This document shows, piece by piece, positions 31,939 through 40,518 of a stretch of 64,000 bases of DNA. The translations under genes and the position numbers were made by a program. The notes beneath the pieces are model-generated. The model ran no database searches and was not told the origin of the DNA. It saw only the letters and a program-made list of their open reading frames with translations. How positions within the stretch are numbered: the first letter of the stretch is position 1; every line of letters starts with the position of its first letter. The stretch is from Ruegeria sp. HKCCD8929 (lineage in GTDB: Bacteria > Pseudomonadota > Alphaproteobacteria > Rhodobacterales > Rhodobacteraceae), in contig NZ_WPZY01000002.1 in the NCBI RefSeq assembly GCF_013031405.1, positions 248,001 to 312,000 on the forward strand. Reading direction: 5' to 3'.

Positions 31939-33552
31939 TCAGAAGGCGCCGACCTTGTTCAACCCGTTTCGGATGCGTTCGGACAGCTCGTCGGGGGCGT
32001 GCCAGATTGCAAGGAGCGTTTCGAGCAATTGGGATGGATCGGGCACGTTTGCATGCAGGCGCCGGATCAGCTCGGCGGCATCCTCTTCGCGGTCGAGCTG
32101 CCCCAGGCACATCAGGACCAGAAGCTCGGGCCCGTTCCACATGGCGTCCCCGATCTGGCGGGCGGATGCAAGCGCGGCCTCGTAGGCGCCGGCCTGAAAG
32201 TGCAGGATACATGTGACGGCGTGATACCATCCCGGAGGGTGGGGGCTGAGTTCGGTCGCGCGTTCGATAAGCTGGAACCCCTTGTCCCGATCGCCCAGCA
32301 GCGCCTCGCAAATCGCCATATCGGCCAACATGTCGGGATAGTTCGGATTGGCCCTGAGCGCCTTTTGGGCAGCAATACGATAGGTGTCGAAAGATCCCCG
32401 GTGGTAATGGGTCAGAAACAACGCGTGCTGGCCGGTCGCGTTCATCGGATCGAGGCTGACGGAGCGTTCGGCGGCCTTGAGCGCACGGTCGAGCGGGGGT
32501 GGCTCTTTTTGGAAGTTGTACCCGCCGCGCACCTCGTCGCCGTAGACGATGGCCAGCATTCCCCAGGCACCGGCATAATCCGGATCGAGTTGCACGGCCC
32601 GTTCCAGCAGGTCGCGGACCCGGGCGTGCTGTTCGACCGTGGGCTGGCGCCAGTATTCTGTGGCCAGCAGGCGGCACTGGTAGGCGTCGAAGGTCTGTGT
32701 TCCGGCCCTGCGGTGCAGTGCCCCGGTCCGGTGGATGATGCCATGCGGTTCCGCGATCTCGGTGGCGATGCGGGCCGCGATGTCCTCCTGAACGTCGAAC
32801 AGGCTGTCGACATTGAGGTCCCGGTCATAGGCGTCGGACAATATCTGCTCGCCCGAAAGCGCGTCCACCAGTTGCGCAGTGACGCGCAGGTTTCCGGCCC
32901 AGTGGCGCACGCTGCCCTCGACCAGGTAATGCACGCCCAGCTCTTCGCCGATATCGCGGGGGTCGCGCGACCTGTCGCGGAACCGGAAGGTCACATGGCG
33001 CGAGAGGACGCTGACCTCGCGGAACCGCGCGAGGGCGGCGATGACCTCTTCGGTGAACCCGTCGGCCAGGTATTCCTGATCCGGATCACCGCTGAGATTG
33101 TCGAACGGCATGACGGCCAGCGATTTGCGCCCGTCCGGCTCGGGCTCGGATGACGCGGGTTCGTTGCTCAGTTCCGGATCGAAGGCGATTTCAAAGACCG
33201 GCGCATAGGATCCCTTTGGCACGTGGATGCGGACTGGATCGCCGCGCCCTTCCTTGCCGTAGTAGAGATCCAGCCGCGAGCGCAGCTTGTTGGCCTGAAC
33301 CCGCACGATCGTGTCGATGCCGGGGTCGAAATCCTCGGGCTTGTCGAAGACGTCCAGTCCGAGGGCATAGCCCTTGAGCTCGTCCCCGCGCCCGGCCAGC
33401 GTTTCGGTGACCAGATGCGACAGAAACCGTTTCATGCGTGTGGTTTCGGAAAACTGTGGGCTGGCAAGGACGCGCTTGAGTTGCTCGGCAATGATCCTCG
33501 GGTCGATCTTCGATGTCAGAGCAGTAGGCACAAGGCTGTCCTCCGCCCTCAT
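31939..33552 (-). CDS. FlgO-domain/TPR protein with N-terminal regulator-like domain
   Basis: I prefer the ATG at 33552 (MRAEDSLVP), giving 537 residues, because a GTG start at 33597 would put a candidate operator inside the gene. Residues ~15-115 resemble the N-terminal domain found before FlgO modules in transcription-regulator and adenylate-cyclase-like proteins (FLSHLVTETLAGRGDELKGY, IVRVQANKLRSRL). A FlgO-like domain follows (KSLAVMPFDNLSGD, LVEGSVRHWAGNLRVTAQLV, about 140-245), then TPR-type repeats to the end. No cyclase domain is seen. It is divergent from the 104-aa/PRC-barrel/HdeD operon and probably regulates it. Confidence 0.72.
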   Translation of the reverse strand: MRAEDSLVPTALTSKIDPRIIAEQLKRVLASPQFSETTRMKRFLSHLVTETLAGRGDELKGYALGLDVFDKPEDFDPGIDTIVRVQANKLRSRLDLYYGKEGRGDPVRIHVPKGSYAPVFEIAFDPELSNEPASSEPEPDGRKSLAVMPFDNLSGDPDQEYLADGFTEEVIAALARFREVSVLSRHVTFRFRDRSRDPRDIGEELGVHYLVEGSVRHWAGNLRVTAQLVDALSGEQILSDAYDRDLNVDSLFDVQEDIAARIATEIAEPHGIIHRTGALHRRAGTQTFDAYQCRLLATEYWRQPTVEQHARVRDLLERAVQLDPDYAGAWGMLAIVYGDEVRGGYNFQKEPPPLDRALKAAERSVSLDPMNATGQHALFLTHYHRGSFDTYRIAAQKALRANPNYPDMLADMAICEALLGDRDKGFQLIERATELSPHPPGWYHAVTCILHFQAGAYEAALASARQIGDAMWNGPELLVLMCLGQLDREEDAAELIRRLHANVPDPSQLLETLLAIWHAPDELSERIRNGLNKVGAF

Positions 33553-33583
33553 TTGTACGTTCCGGTGTTTGGATAACGCAAGG

Positions 33584-33597
33584 TCACCGTGACTCAC
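33584..33597. promoter_or_regulatory. GTGAGTCAC-type candidate operator, copy 2
   Basis: On the minus strand this reads GTGAGTCACGGTGA, 13 of 14 identical to the copy at 31912-31925. It sits in the divergent promoter region between the FlgO/TPR gene and the plus-strand operon starting at 33688, the expected place for autoregulation and control of the operon. Confidence 0.42.
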
Positions 33598-33687
33598 TCA
33601 CCCCGGTGGCGTGCCTCTGTCAGGTTTGTGGTGCGGCTCATCTGGACGGGCCGAAACCGAAACCAACATCAACCAAAGGAACGCAAC

Positions 33688-34002
33688 ATGACATCTTTCA
33701 CTGACTTCATCCAAAAGGCGAAAGACGACTACACCCGCATCGAGACCGAGCTGAAATCCTATGAAAAGAAGGTCAAGGATGCCGGCGAGGCCGCAGACAC
33801 CTGGACACGGGATCAGGCGGCAAAGCTGAGGGCGGATCTGAGCGAGGCCCAGAAGAAGGTCACGGATCTGGCCGAGCGCATCGACCGTGAGGGCGAGGAA
33901 GCCGTCACCGAGGCGCATGACCAGGCGAAGCGTCACTGGGATGCACTGCACGCCGCCGTGGCCACGTATCGCGATCACGTAACCAAGTCGGCGGATGTCT
34001 GA
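33688..34002 (+). CDS. 104-aa coiled-coil protein
   Basis: I use the ATG at 33688 (MTSFTDFIQKAKDDY), preceded by AAAGGAA. The product is highly charged and helical (ETELKSYEKKVKDAGEAADTW; EAQKKVTDLAERIDREGEEA), with a long amphipathic coiled coil. It has no signal peptide or enzyme motif. It is the first gene of an operon with a PRC-barrel protein and an HdeD-family protein, a grouping that suggests envelope or acid stress. A phasin-like surface role is possible but not supported by a specific motif. Confidence 0.7.
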   Translation: MTSFTDFIQKAKDDYTRIETELKSYEKKVKDAGEAADTWTRDQAAKLRADLSEAQKKVTDLAERIDREGEEAVTEAHDQAKRHWDALHAAVATYRDHVTKSADV

Positions 34003-34027
34003 CATTCGAAAAAAGGGGAGAGCCAAC

Positions 34028-34423
34028 ATGCTTCGCATAGCGGCAACTGTGTGGGTCATCGGGGCGGTTGCGTCGCCGGGGCTTGCCGAAAGCACTGCGC
34101 CCGTCGCCGGTGAAACCGTGCTGGGTGTCGAGGTCAACGTGACCCGGATCGTCAGCAAGGGCTACAGCGCAAACGCGCTGATCGGCGCGGATGTGCGCAA
34201 CGAGCGGGCCGAAACGGTCGGGTCGGTTCACGATCTGATCGTCGGCGTCGAGGGCGAGGTCAGCCTCGCCATCATCGAGGTCGGCGGCTTTCTTGGGCTC
34301 GGGTCCAAATGGGTCGCGGTTCCGGCGCATCTGTTCGAGGCCGACGGCAACAACGCGGTCGTTCTCGCCGGGGCCACCGAGGCCGCGCTGGGCGCGATGC
34401 CACCCTTCACCTACGCGCAATAG
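34028..34423 (+). CDS. secreted PRC-barrel domain protein
   Basis: I use the ATG at 34028, after GGGGAGAGCC. The 131-residue product has a signal peptide (IAATVWVIGAVASPGLAES, cleaved near residue 19-20) and one PRC-barrel-like domain (LIGADVRNERAETVGSVHDLIVG, IIEVGGFLGLGSKWVAVPAHLF). PRC barrels bind partners or membranes; the exported version is common in alphaproteobacteria. It is the second gene of the operon; the ORF upstream ends 25 bases before it. Confidence 0.83.
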   Translation: MLRIAATVWVIGAVASPGLAESTAPVAGETVLGVEVNVTRIVSKGYSANALIGADVRNERAETVGSVHDLIVGVEGEVSLAIIEVGGFLGLGSKWVAVPAHLFEADGNNAVVLAGATEAALGAMPPFTYAQ

Positions 34424-34446
34424 CGTCAGAACAGGGTGATAACGAC

Positions 34447-35031
34447 ATGACACTTTCCGAACCAACCGGGTCGAAGGGGGCCACCACCGCCTTGCCGGAG
34501 ACGACCGAATTGCGGCCGGTGTGGATCATCGTGCTGGGCGCGCTGATCGTGCTGACCGGCATTGCGGCCATCGCCTTTCCGCTGGCCTCGACACTCGCGG
34601 TCGAGGTTCTGGTCGGCAGCCTGTTCCTGACGGTCGGCGTGTTCACGACCACGCATGCCATCATCGACCGCGGGTCCGAGGGCACGTGGTGGGAGTTGCT
34701 CATCGGCCTGTTGCATATCGCGGCCGGTGTGATTTTCCTGGCCAATCCGCTGGGCGGTATTCTTGCGCTGACGGTCATGCTGGGCGCGACCTTCGTTGCC
34801 GAGGGCGTGCTGCGGATCTTCATGGCGCTTCGGATGGAACGCTCCCGGAAGCTATTTCTGCTGATCGCATCGGGCGCGTTGTCCATCCTGCTTGGCGGAA
34901 TGGTCTTCGCCGGGCTGGCCAACGGCGCCTCGCTCACGCTGATCGGCGTGTTGCTGGGGGTCAATTTCATCTTCGCGGGGGTCGCGCTGATCACTGTCGG
35001 GATGGCGGCAAAGACATCCGGGTCAGATTGA
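34447..35031 (+). CDS. HdeD-family membrane protein
   Basis: The ATG at 34447 (MTLSEPTGS) follows the PRC-barrel gene by 23 bases. The 194-residue protein has six hydrophobic segments (e.g. WIIVLGALIVLTGIAAIAFP; LLIGLLHIAAGVIFLANP; LIGVLLGVNFIFAGVALITV) in the repeated pattern of the HdeD (DUF308) family. E. coli HdeD takes part in acid resistance at high cell density. It is the last gene of its operon and is followed by an intrinsic terminator. Confidence 0.88.
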   Translation: MTLSEPTGSKGATTALPETTELRPVWIIVLGALIVLTGIAAIAFPLASTLAVEVLVGSLFLTVGVFTTTHAIIDRGSEGTWWELLIGLLHIAAGVIFLANPLGGILALTVMLGATFVAEGVLRIFMALRMERSRKLFLLIASGALSILLGGMVFAGLANGASLTLIGVLLGVNFIFAGVALITVGMAAKTSGSD

Positions 35032-35052
35032 GCTATCCGGCAAACACGTCAC

Positions 35053-35079
35053 AAAGGGGAGCGATATTCGCTCCCCTTT
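35053..35079 (+). terminator. intrinsic terminator after the HdeD operon
   Basis: A perfect 12-bp stem, AAAGGGGAGCGA (35053-35064) with TCGCTCCCCTTT (35068-35079), and a three-base loop. The arm ends supply A and T runs, so it could serve both strands, but the nearest minus-strand gene ends at 35162. Confidence 0.85.
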
Positions 35080-35161
35080 GCCGATGATGACGAGGTTGCG
35101 CGGGCATACGACACCGCGCGTTTGCCCTTTGGGAGGATCACACCGGGATTTGCGAAATGCT

Positions 35162-36151
35162 TTAGTAGACCTGTCTGGCGGGCGACGGAAAGGTGACCCG
35201 AACCTGATCTTCTTCGAAGGCGTCGAAACTCTTGGACCAGGTGCGGCCCGGCCAGTGAATCTCAAGCGCGCGTGCCTTGGGGCGGTAGGCGGCGGTGTAA
35301 AGCGTTCCGAAACCGGACGAAAAGGCGGTTGAATAGAGCGGGGGCTTGAGGAAGGCGCCGACAAATTTCTCTTGCGTTTCAGGATGCAGCGTCAGTCTTT
35401 GGAGCAAAAACCGCTCTCTTTCCACTGTCGCCGTGAATCGGGCATGGCTTGACCATTCGACCCGCTCCTGATGGTTGGTTGCCACAGCCGCGCGGGTCAG
35501 GATGGTCGGGCGATCCGGTGTCAGATATGCGGTCAGGTAGCGCCGCGCGGAGTCGAGGACCGTCACGTTATAGCTCATGTGACAGGGCACGCGTTTGAGG
35601 ATCTCGCCTGCTTCTTCGGTTGTCGTGCAGGTTTGCAGGATATAGCGCAGGATCAGCGGCACACCGAAACCGGTTCCGACCTCTTGCCGTCCGCCAAAGG
35701 TCAGCGAGGCGGTCAGGCCCGCGTCGTTTATCCCGTCCACCAACCCGAACAGCCCGTCTGTGGTTCCGATCACACCGCGGCCATTCCATCGGGTTTTGAG
35801 GATCACGGCATCGAAGGCATCCTCGTCATAGTCGTAGTTGCGCACCAGCAGGGGTGTGTCGCCCTGCCAGATCGCCTGGCTGCATCCCGCAAGGTATCGC
35901 GGTGGGCAATAGAAACTGAGAAACCGCGCCTCGACATCGCCGCCGCCCACAAGCGCGCACAACTCGTCATAAAGATCCACGATCTCGGGCATGTGAGTGC
36001 AAAGCGCCTGACGGCATTCGTGATAGGTGGGACGGCCCGACAGGCCCTCTCTGGCCCACCAGGCCGAGTAGGCGGGCCAGTATTCCAGGAACTGCCGGCG
36101 CCACTTGGGCCCCGGCGCATCCTCACTTATCGCTTTGAAGTTCAGGGGCAT
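35162..36151 (-). CDS. C45-type autoproteolytic acyltransferase/hydrolase
   Basis: An N-terminal-nucleophile enzyme of the peptidase C45 family (acyl-CoA:6-aminopenicillanate acyltransferase relatives). The self-cleavage site is Gly-Cys in YLAGCSQAIW, where the cysteine becomes the nucleophile; PLLVRNYDYDEDAFD and GLFGLVDGINDAGLTASL are family motifs. I use the ATG at 36151 (MPLNFKAISED), although the frame is open 29 codons further to a TTG and no ribosome site is clear. The family acylates or deacylates amines. It ends a four-gene operon with a decarboxylase, an ATP-grasp enzyme and a C-N hydrolase. Confidence 0.85.
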   Translation of the reverse strand: MPLNFKAISEDAPGPKWRRQFLEYWPAYSAWWAREGLSGRPTYHECRQALCTHMPEIVDLYDELCALVGGGDVEARFLSFYCPPRYLAGCSQAIWQGDTPLLVRNYDYDEDAFDAVILKTRWNGRGVIGTTDGLFGLVDGINDAGLTASLTFGGRQEVGTGFGVPLILRYILQTCTTTEEAGEILKRVPCHMSYNVTVLDSARRYLTAYLTPDRPTILTRAAVATNHQERVEWSSHARFTATVERERFLLQRLTLHPETQEKFVGAFLKPPLYSTAFSSGFGTLYTAAYRPKARALEIHWPGRTWSKSFDAFEEDQVRVTFPSPARQVY

Positions 36152-36242
36152 TGCGTCTGGATAGCCGAATTGGCCGTAAGTGCAAGGATCGCCGGGTAGA
36201 GCTGGCCGCAGCACATGGCGTGCGGCCTGCCTTGGCAAGTGT

Positions 36243-37694
36243 CTACATGATCTTGAATGCGGGATCGTCGAATGCGCTGGCCGATGGCAGGGGCCGGGCC
36301 GAATACGCGTTCTTGATCCCGTTGATCCAGTTCTTGGATTTCTGGGTCAGTTGGAAGCCTTTCGTCATGGAGCGTCCGCGCGTCACCAGAATGCCGAGAT
36401 CCGCCCCCTCGTAGCGATAGTCGCCGGCATTGGAAATCCGCAGGAAAAAGGCCTCGTCATCGCTTTCGACCGCGCGTCGGTGATAGTCGAACCGGTCGAA
36501 TTCGACGCGGCCATCGGGCAGCATCCTGTAGATGCCCGTTTCGGGGGCATGGGTGATGATGTCCACGTTGTCCTCGGTGTGCTTGATCACCATCTGCGAC
36601 CAGCTGTCGATCATGTCGGGATCGGCCCAGCGGGCGTTGAGTTCTTCGACGTCCAGCTTGAACGGCTTTTTCGAGAACTCGAGCAGGTGAAACAGGAACA
36701 GCGGCGCGTCCGCATGGGCAAAGGCGGCGTGGTTGGTCATGGACGAGGCGCCGGTGATCCGCGGGTTCAGCTCACCCAGCCAGATGTCTCCGGATTTCTT
36801 GTCGATCAGGAAATCCAGCTCAAAATACCCGCGATAGCCTTCCTTGCGGAGCTGTTCGCCGAACTTGAATGTCAGCTCGCGGGCCTTTTGGCGGGTTTTG
36901 GGCGGGAACGCGGTCGAGAAGATCTCATTCCCGCACCAGCCGCCGCGATAGGGCGTCAGTTCCTTGAAGCCCACCAGTTCGGTCATCAGCGGCCCGACGA
37001 TCGTGCCCTGAGAGGTGGCGCACGCCTCGATCGCAGATCCGCGGCAATCGATCCGTTTCATGATCTTGATTTCACCCTCGCCGACGATCTCATGCTCGTG
37101 CTTGCGAAAGTCGGCCTCGGACTTGATGAAGAATGTGGTGTGGCCGCTGTCCCCGAAGGCGGATTGCAGCACCAGATCATGGCCGATCCCGGCCTTTTCA
37201 CACACCTTACGCAGATGGTCGCAGCTTTCGACCTCGGACAACACGTTGGGAACGGACGGAACGCCCGCCTTGTTGCCGATGCGGACCGTTTCGATCTTGT
37301 TGTCCATGTTGGTGCGCAGCTTGGCCTTGGGAAACCAGACCTCTCCGCCCAGTTCCTTGACCAGCTTTTCGGTTTTTTCGTCGAACATCAGAAAGGCAAA
37401 TTTGGGCTTGCCGCCCCGTGCCTTGACGTAGTCGATCACCTCTTTGTGCTGCAGGAGATAGTTGTTGATGTCTTCGATGGACTGGAACTCGTCATGTGGC
37501 AGTTCGGACGGGACGAGCACGTTGGGGTGGCGCCCGTCGAAACAATCCATGTAGCAGATGTATTTGAAATTCTTCACCCATTCGTCGAGGCCGAGCAGGT
37601 TGAAGTTGGTGGCTGATACGAAATAGATCGGATCCTTGTTGGTGTGAAAGAAGCGCCGGATTTCTGAAATGTTCTTCAGGGTCTTCTTTGGCAT
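36243..37694 (-). CDS. ATP-grasp ligase (biotin-carboxylase-like)
   Basis: A 483-residue protein with an ATP-grasp fold in its middle: LVLQSAFGDSGHTTFF for the ATP loop, EIKIMKRIDCRGSAIEACAT, and the metal-binding YFELDFLIDKK...WLGELNPRITGASS. No biotin-carrier or carboxyltransferase domain is present, so it is more likely a carboxylate-amine or amino-acid ligase. It lies 14 bases after the decarboxylase gene, with a GAGAGGA ribosome site. It could join the amine made by that enzyme to a carboxylic acid. Confidence 0.8.
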   Translation of the reverse strand: MPKKTLKNISEIRRFFHTNKDPIYFVSATNFNLLGLDEWVKNFKYICYMDCFDGRHPNVLVPSELPHDEFQSIEDINNYLLQHKEVIDYVKARGGKPKFAFLMFDEKTEKLVKELGGEVWFPKAKLRTNMDNKIETVRIGNKAGVPSVPNVLSEVESCDHLRKVCEKAGIGHDLVLQSAFGDSGHTTFFIKSEADFRKHEHEIVGEGEIKIMKRIDCRGSAIEACATSQGTIVGPLMTELVGFKELTPYRGGWCGNEIFSTAFPPKTRQKARELTFKFGEQLRKEGYRGYFELDFLIDKKSGDIWLGELNPRITGASSMTNHAAFAHADAPLFLFHLLEFSKKPFKLDVEELNARWADPDMIDSWSQMVIKHTEDNVDIITHAPETGIYRMLPDGRVEFDRFDYHRRAVESDDEAFFLRISNAGDYRYEGADLGILVTRGRSMTKGFQLTQKSKNWINGIKNAYSARPLPSASAFDDPAFKIM

Positions 37695-37708
37695 TGGGCT
37701 GTCCTCTC

Positions 37709-40462
37709 TTATTTCGTTTTTTTGCTCAGCCCTTGCAGGGCCTCGTGGGTGAAGACCCGCAAACCGAGATCGGGCCGGTATCCGTGGATTTCGCTGACGT
37801 CCAGCGCGCGCATGAAAGACAGGATTTCAGGGCTGATCACCTGTCCGGGGACAAGGATCGGAAATCCGGGAGGATAGGGGATGATGAATGAGGCGGATAC
37901 CAGTTCCTCGCCTGAATTGAGGCGCTCCACCAGCACGTCGTCGAGGTCGTGATAGTCGCAATTGTCCTCGTTATAGGCGAGGAAGAAGGCCGTGCGAACG
38001 TCGCCCTCGGGCGTGTCAGTGCCTGATCGGAAGGCATCATGAAACCGGCTGAAATCGGGCAGGGGCGGCACATGTTCGACAAGGCCCGCGACCCGCTTAT
38101 CGAAGGACAGGCGTTCCATTTTCGAGGCGTCGTCCAGCAGTTCGTCCAGCTCCTTGGCGACTTCGACCAGAACCTCGATCAGATAGGCGATCGAAGAGCG
38201 GGTGGTGCCGATATTGGTCATGAACAGGACGGTGTTGCGGGAGGTCTTATTGATCTGAATCCCGTATCTGTCCATCAGGATGTCGGTCTTGAACGTGTCG
38301 CCATCCCACCCGGTTCCGCCGATCCCCAGCGTGACCCGGGTCGGGTCGAGCACGAACTCATCCTTGGTCCAGATCTCCCATTTGTCCGACCAGCCATCCT
38401 GTTCGTTGTAGTAGGCCTCGATGCCGCTTTCGCGATACTCGGGCGGGATCATGATCGAGGGCGTCAGGACGCGGAAGTATTTCTGCAGCAGCGGGTGGCT
38501 TGTTACCGCCCTCCGGATTGCCATGGCGCTTTCGACCTGGCGCTGCACGAACTCGAACCCTTCCAGCTCGACCTGCCGTCGGCCGACGTCCAGCGATGCG
38601 ATGATCTGATAGTTGGGTGAGGTCGAGGTGTGCGTCATGTAGGCCTCGTGAAAGGCCTGTTCGACCTCGCCCTTGAAGTCCATATCGTTGACGTGGATCA
38701 TCGATCCCTGCCGCAGCGAGGTCAGGGTTTTGTGTGTCGATTGCGTGGCATAGACCCGGATGCGCGCATCCGGCGGGGGCACGAGGCGGGTGTTCAGCAA
38801 CGTTTCCTCGTCGGCGTCCTTCAGCCGGTCCTGCTGCTTGTCCCAGGCCTCTTTGTGCGACGCGTCGCGCAGACGTGTCCGAAGGGTGTTGGCAACGGAC
38901 ATGGCCGTGCGCTGGCGGTACATCGGACTGAACCGGGCAAAGGCAAACCACGCCTCGTCCCACAGGAACACGAGGTCCTTCTTGATGGCCAGACATTCCT
39001 CCATCACCCGCTCAACGTTGTAGACAAGCCCGTCAAACGTGCAGTTTGTCAGCAGGACCATGCGCACCCGGTCCAGTTTGCCGGCGGCCTTCAGCTTGAG
39101 GAGCGTGTGCTTGATCTCGCGCAGCGGCACTGCCCCGTACATCGAGTATTCGTGGAGCGGATAGCTGTCCATGTAGACCACGTTCGCACCGGCAAGAACC
39201 ATGCCGTAGTGGTGCGATTTGTGGCAATCGCGATCGACAAGGACGATGTCACCGGGCCGGATCAGGGCTTGAACGACGATCTTGTTGCAGGTGGAGGTTC
39301 CGTTGGTGGCGAAGAACGTCTGTTTCGAGCCAAAGGCGCGCGCGGCCATGTCCTGCGCTTCCTTGATCGGGCCGCGTGGTTCCAGCAGGCTGTCCAGCCC
39401 GCCGGATGTTGCCGAGGTTTCCGCCAGAAAGATGTTGGGCCCGTAGAAGGCGCCCATGTCCTGAATCCAGTGCGACCGGCTGATGGATTTGCCGCGGCTG
39501 ATCGGCATGGCGTGAAAGACGCCGGTGGGCTGTTTGGAATATTCCTTGAGCGCAGTGAAAAACGGGGTCTTGTAGCGCCGGTTCACCCCGCGGAGGATAT
39601 TGAGGTGCAGCTCAAGAAAATCCTCCTGATTGTAGAACACGCGGCGGCAGCGTCCCAAATCCATCCCGGCGATGTCTTCGGCTGAGCGATCCGTGATCAG
39701 ATAGGCGTCAAGTTCGGGGCGGACCTTTGCGATCAGACGGCAGGCTTCGGGGCCGTACTCGCTGGGTTGCAGGGCATCGACATGCTCGTCCTCTTTCAGG
39801 CGGTTGAGATATTGCTGGATGATCGGCAGGACGTTCTTGGATTTGAGCACAAGACCGGGCCGGACGATCACCGCCTGCACATTGTGATTGAAGAGGATGC
39901 CCATGAGCGCGTCTTCGAGGCTGGGCACAATCACCGGCTCATAGATGAACGGGTCCTCGGCCCGGCGGACACGGTAGAGGTTGTTTCGCAGGAACCTCTC
40001 CTGATGCTCGTTGACGTTGTCGACGATCAGAACCTCGAAATAGGGACGCCCCAATGCACGGTCTTCAGGCGGGAGGGTGCTTTCGTCCTCGTAATCCTCG
40101 TTGTCGATTTCATCGCTGCCGATGGGAATCGAGCGCCGCCGATAGGCACCCGAGGTCAGGGCGCGGGCGACGCGCCGTACCGAAATCGAAAGATCTTCGA
40201 TGTTTCGCTGTTCGAGCAGTTTCCTGAGATGTTCGAAAACGTGTGCGCCCGGGAACGCCCAGTATACTTCGATCGGTGCAAGCGCGTCGAGCAATGCCTC
40301 GGCCGTCTGCAACAGCTTGGCGCCCTGTCGTCCCGCGATGTCATGGACGAGCATGGATTCAGCGGTTTCGCGCAGGGCGCTCCATCGGTCGGCGCGCAGT
40401 TGCGTTGCGCTGTAATAGTCACTGACCGATGGCAGCTTTGTGCTCGTGTGTTGCAGGTTCAT
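37709..40462 (-). CDS. Orn/Lys/Arg decarboxylase, group III PLP enzyme
   Basis: A 917-residue decarboxylase, long for the family (usually 700-760), with an extended N-terminal wing domain. The PLP lysine lies in ATQSTHKTLTSLRQGSMIHV. The substrate and cofactor region FFATNGTSTCNKIVVQALIRPGD and the LVDRDCHKSHH motif are intact, and the C-terminal domain (SFIIPYPPGFPILVPGQVI) is typical. It should release CO2 from a basic amino acid to give a polyamine-type amine. A strong GGAGGAG site precedes the ATG. It is the second gene of the four-gene operon; the exact substrate cannot be read from sequence. Confidence 0.9.
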   Translation of the reverse strand: MNLQHTSTKLPSVSDYYSATQLRADRWSALRETAESMLVHDIAGRQGAKLLQTAEALLDALAPIEVYWAFPGAHVFEHLRKLLEQRNIEDLSISVRRVARALTSGAYRRRSIPIGSDEIDNEDYEDESTLPPEDRALGRPYFEVLIVDNVNEHQERFLRNNLYRVRRAEDPFIYEPVIVPSLEDALMGILFNHNVQAVIVRPGLVLKSKNVLPIIQQYLNRLKEDEHVDALQPSEYGPEACRLIAKVRPELDAYLITDRSAEDIAGMDLGRCRRVFYNQEDFLELHLNILRGVNRRYKTPFFTALKEYSKQPTGVFHAMPISRGKSISRSHWIQDMGAFYGPNIFLAETSATSGGLDSLLEPRGPIKEAQDMAARAFGSKQTFFATNGTSTCNKIVVQALIRPGDIVLVDRDCHKSHHYGMVLAGANVVYMDSYPLHEYSMYGAVPLREIKHTLLKLKAAGKLDRVRMVLLTNCTFDGLVYNVERVMEECLAIKKDLVFLWDEAWFAFARFSPMYRQRTAMSVANTLRTRLRDASHKEAWDKQQDRLKDADEETLLNTRLVPPPDARIRVYATQSTHKTLTSLRQGSMIHVNDMDFKGEVEQAFHEAYMTHTSTSPNYQIIASLDVGRRQVELEGFEFVQRQVESAMAIRRAVTSHPLLQKYFRVLTPSIMIPPEYRESGIEAYYNEQDGWSDKWEIWTKDEFVLDPTRVTLGIGGTGWDGDTFKTDILMDRYGIQINKTSRNTVLFMTNIGTTRSSIAYLIEVLVEVAKELDELLDDASKMERLSFDKRVAGLVEHVPPLPDFSRFHDAFRSGTDTPEGDVRTAFFLAYNEDNCDYHDLDDVLVERLNSGEELVSASFIIPYPPGFPILVPGQVISPEILSFMRALDVSEIHGYRPDLGLRVFTHEALQGLSKKTK

Positions 40463-40518
40463 TTCTTACTCCTCCGTGACACATCGAACAATTCGAAAGC
40501 TTATGGCGCAACGCGAAA

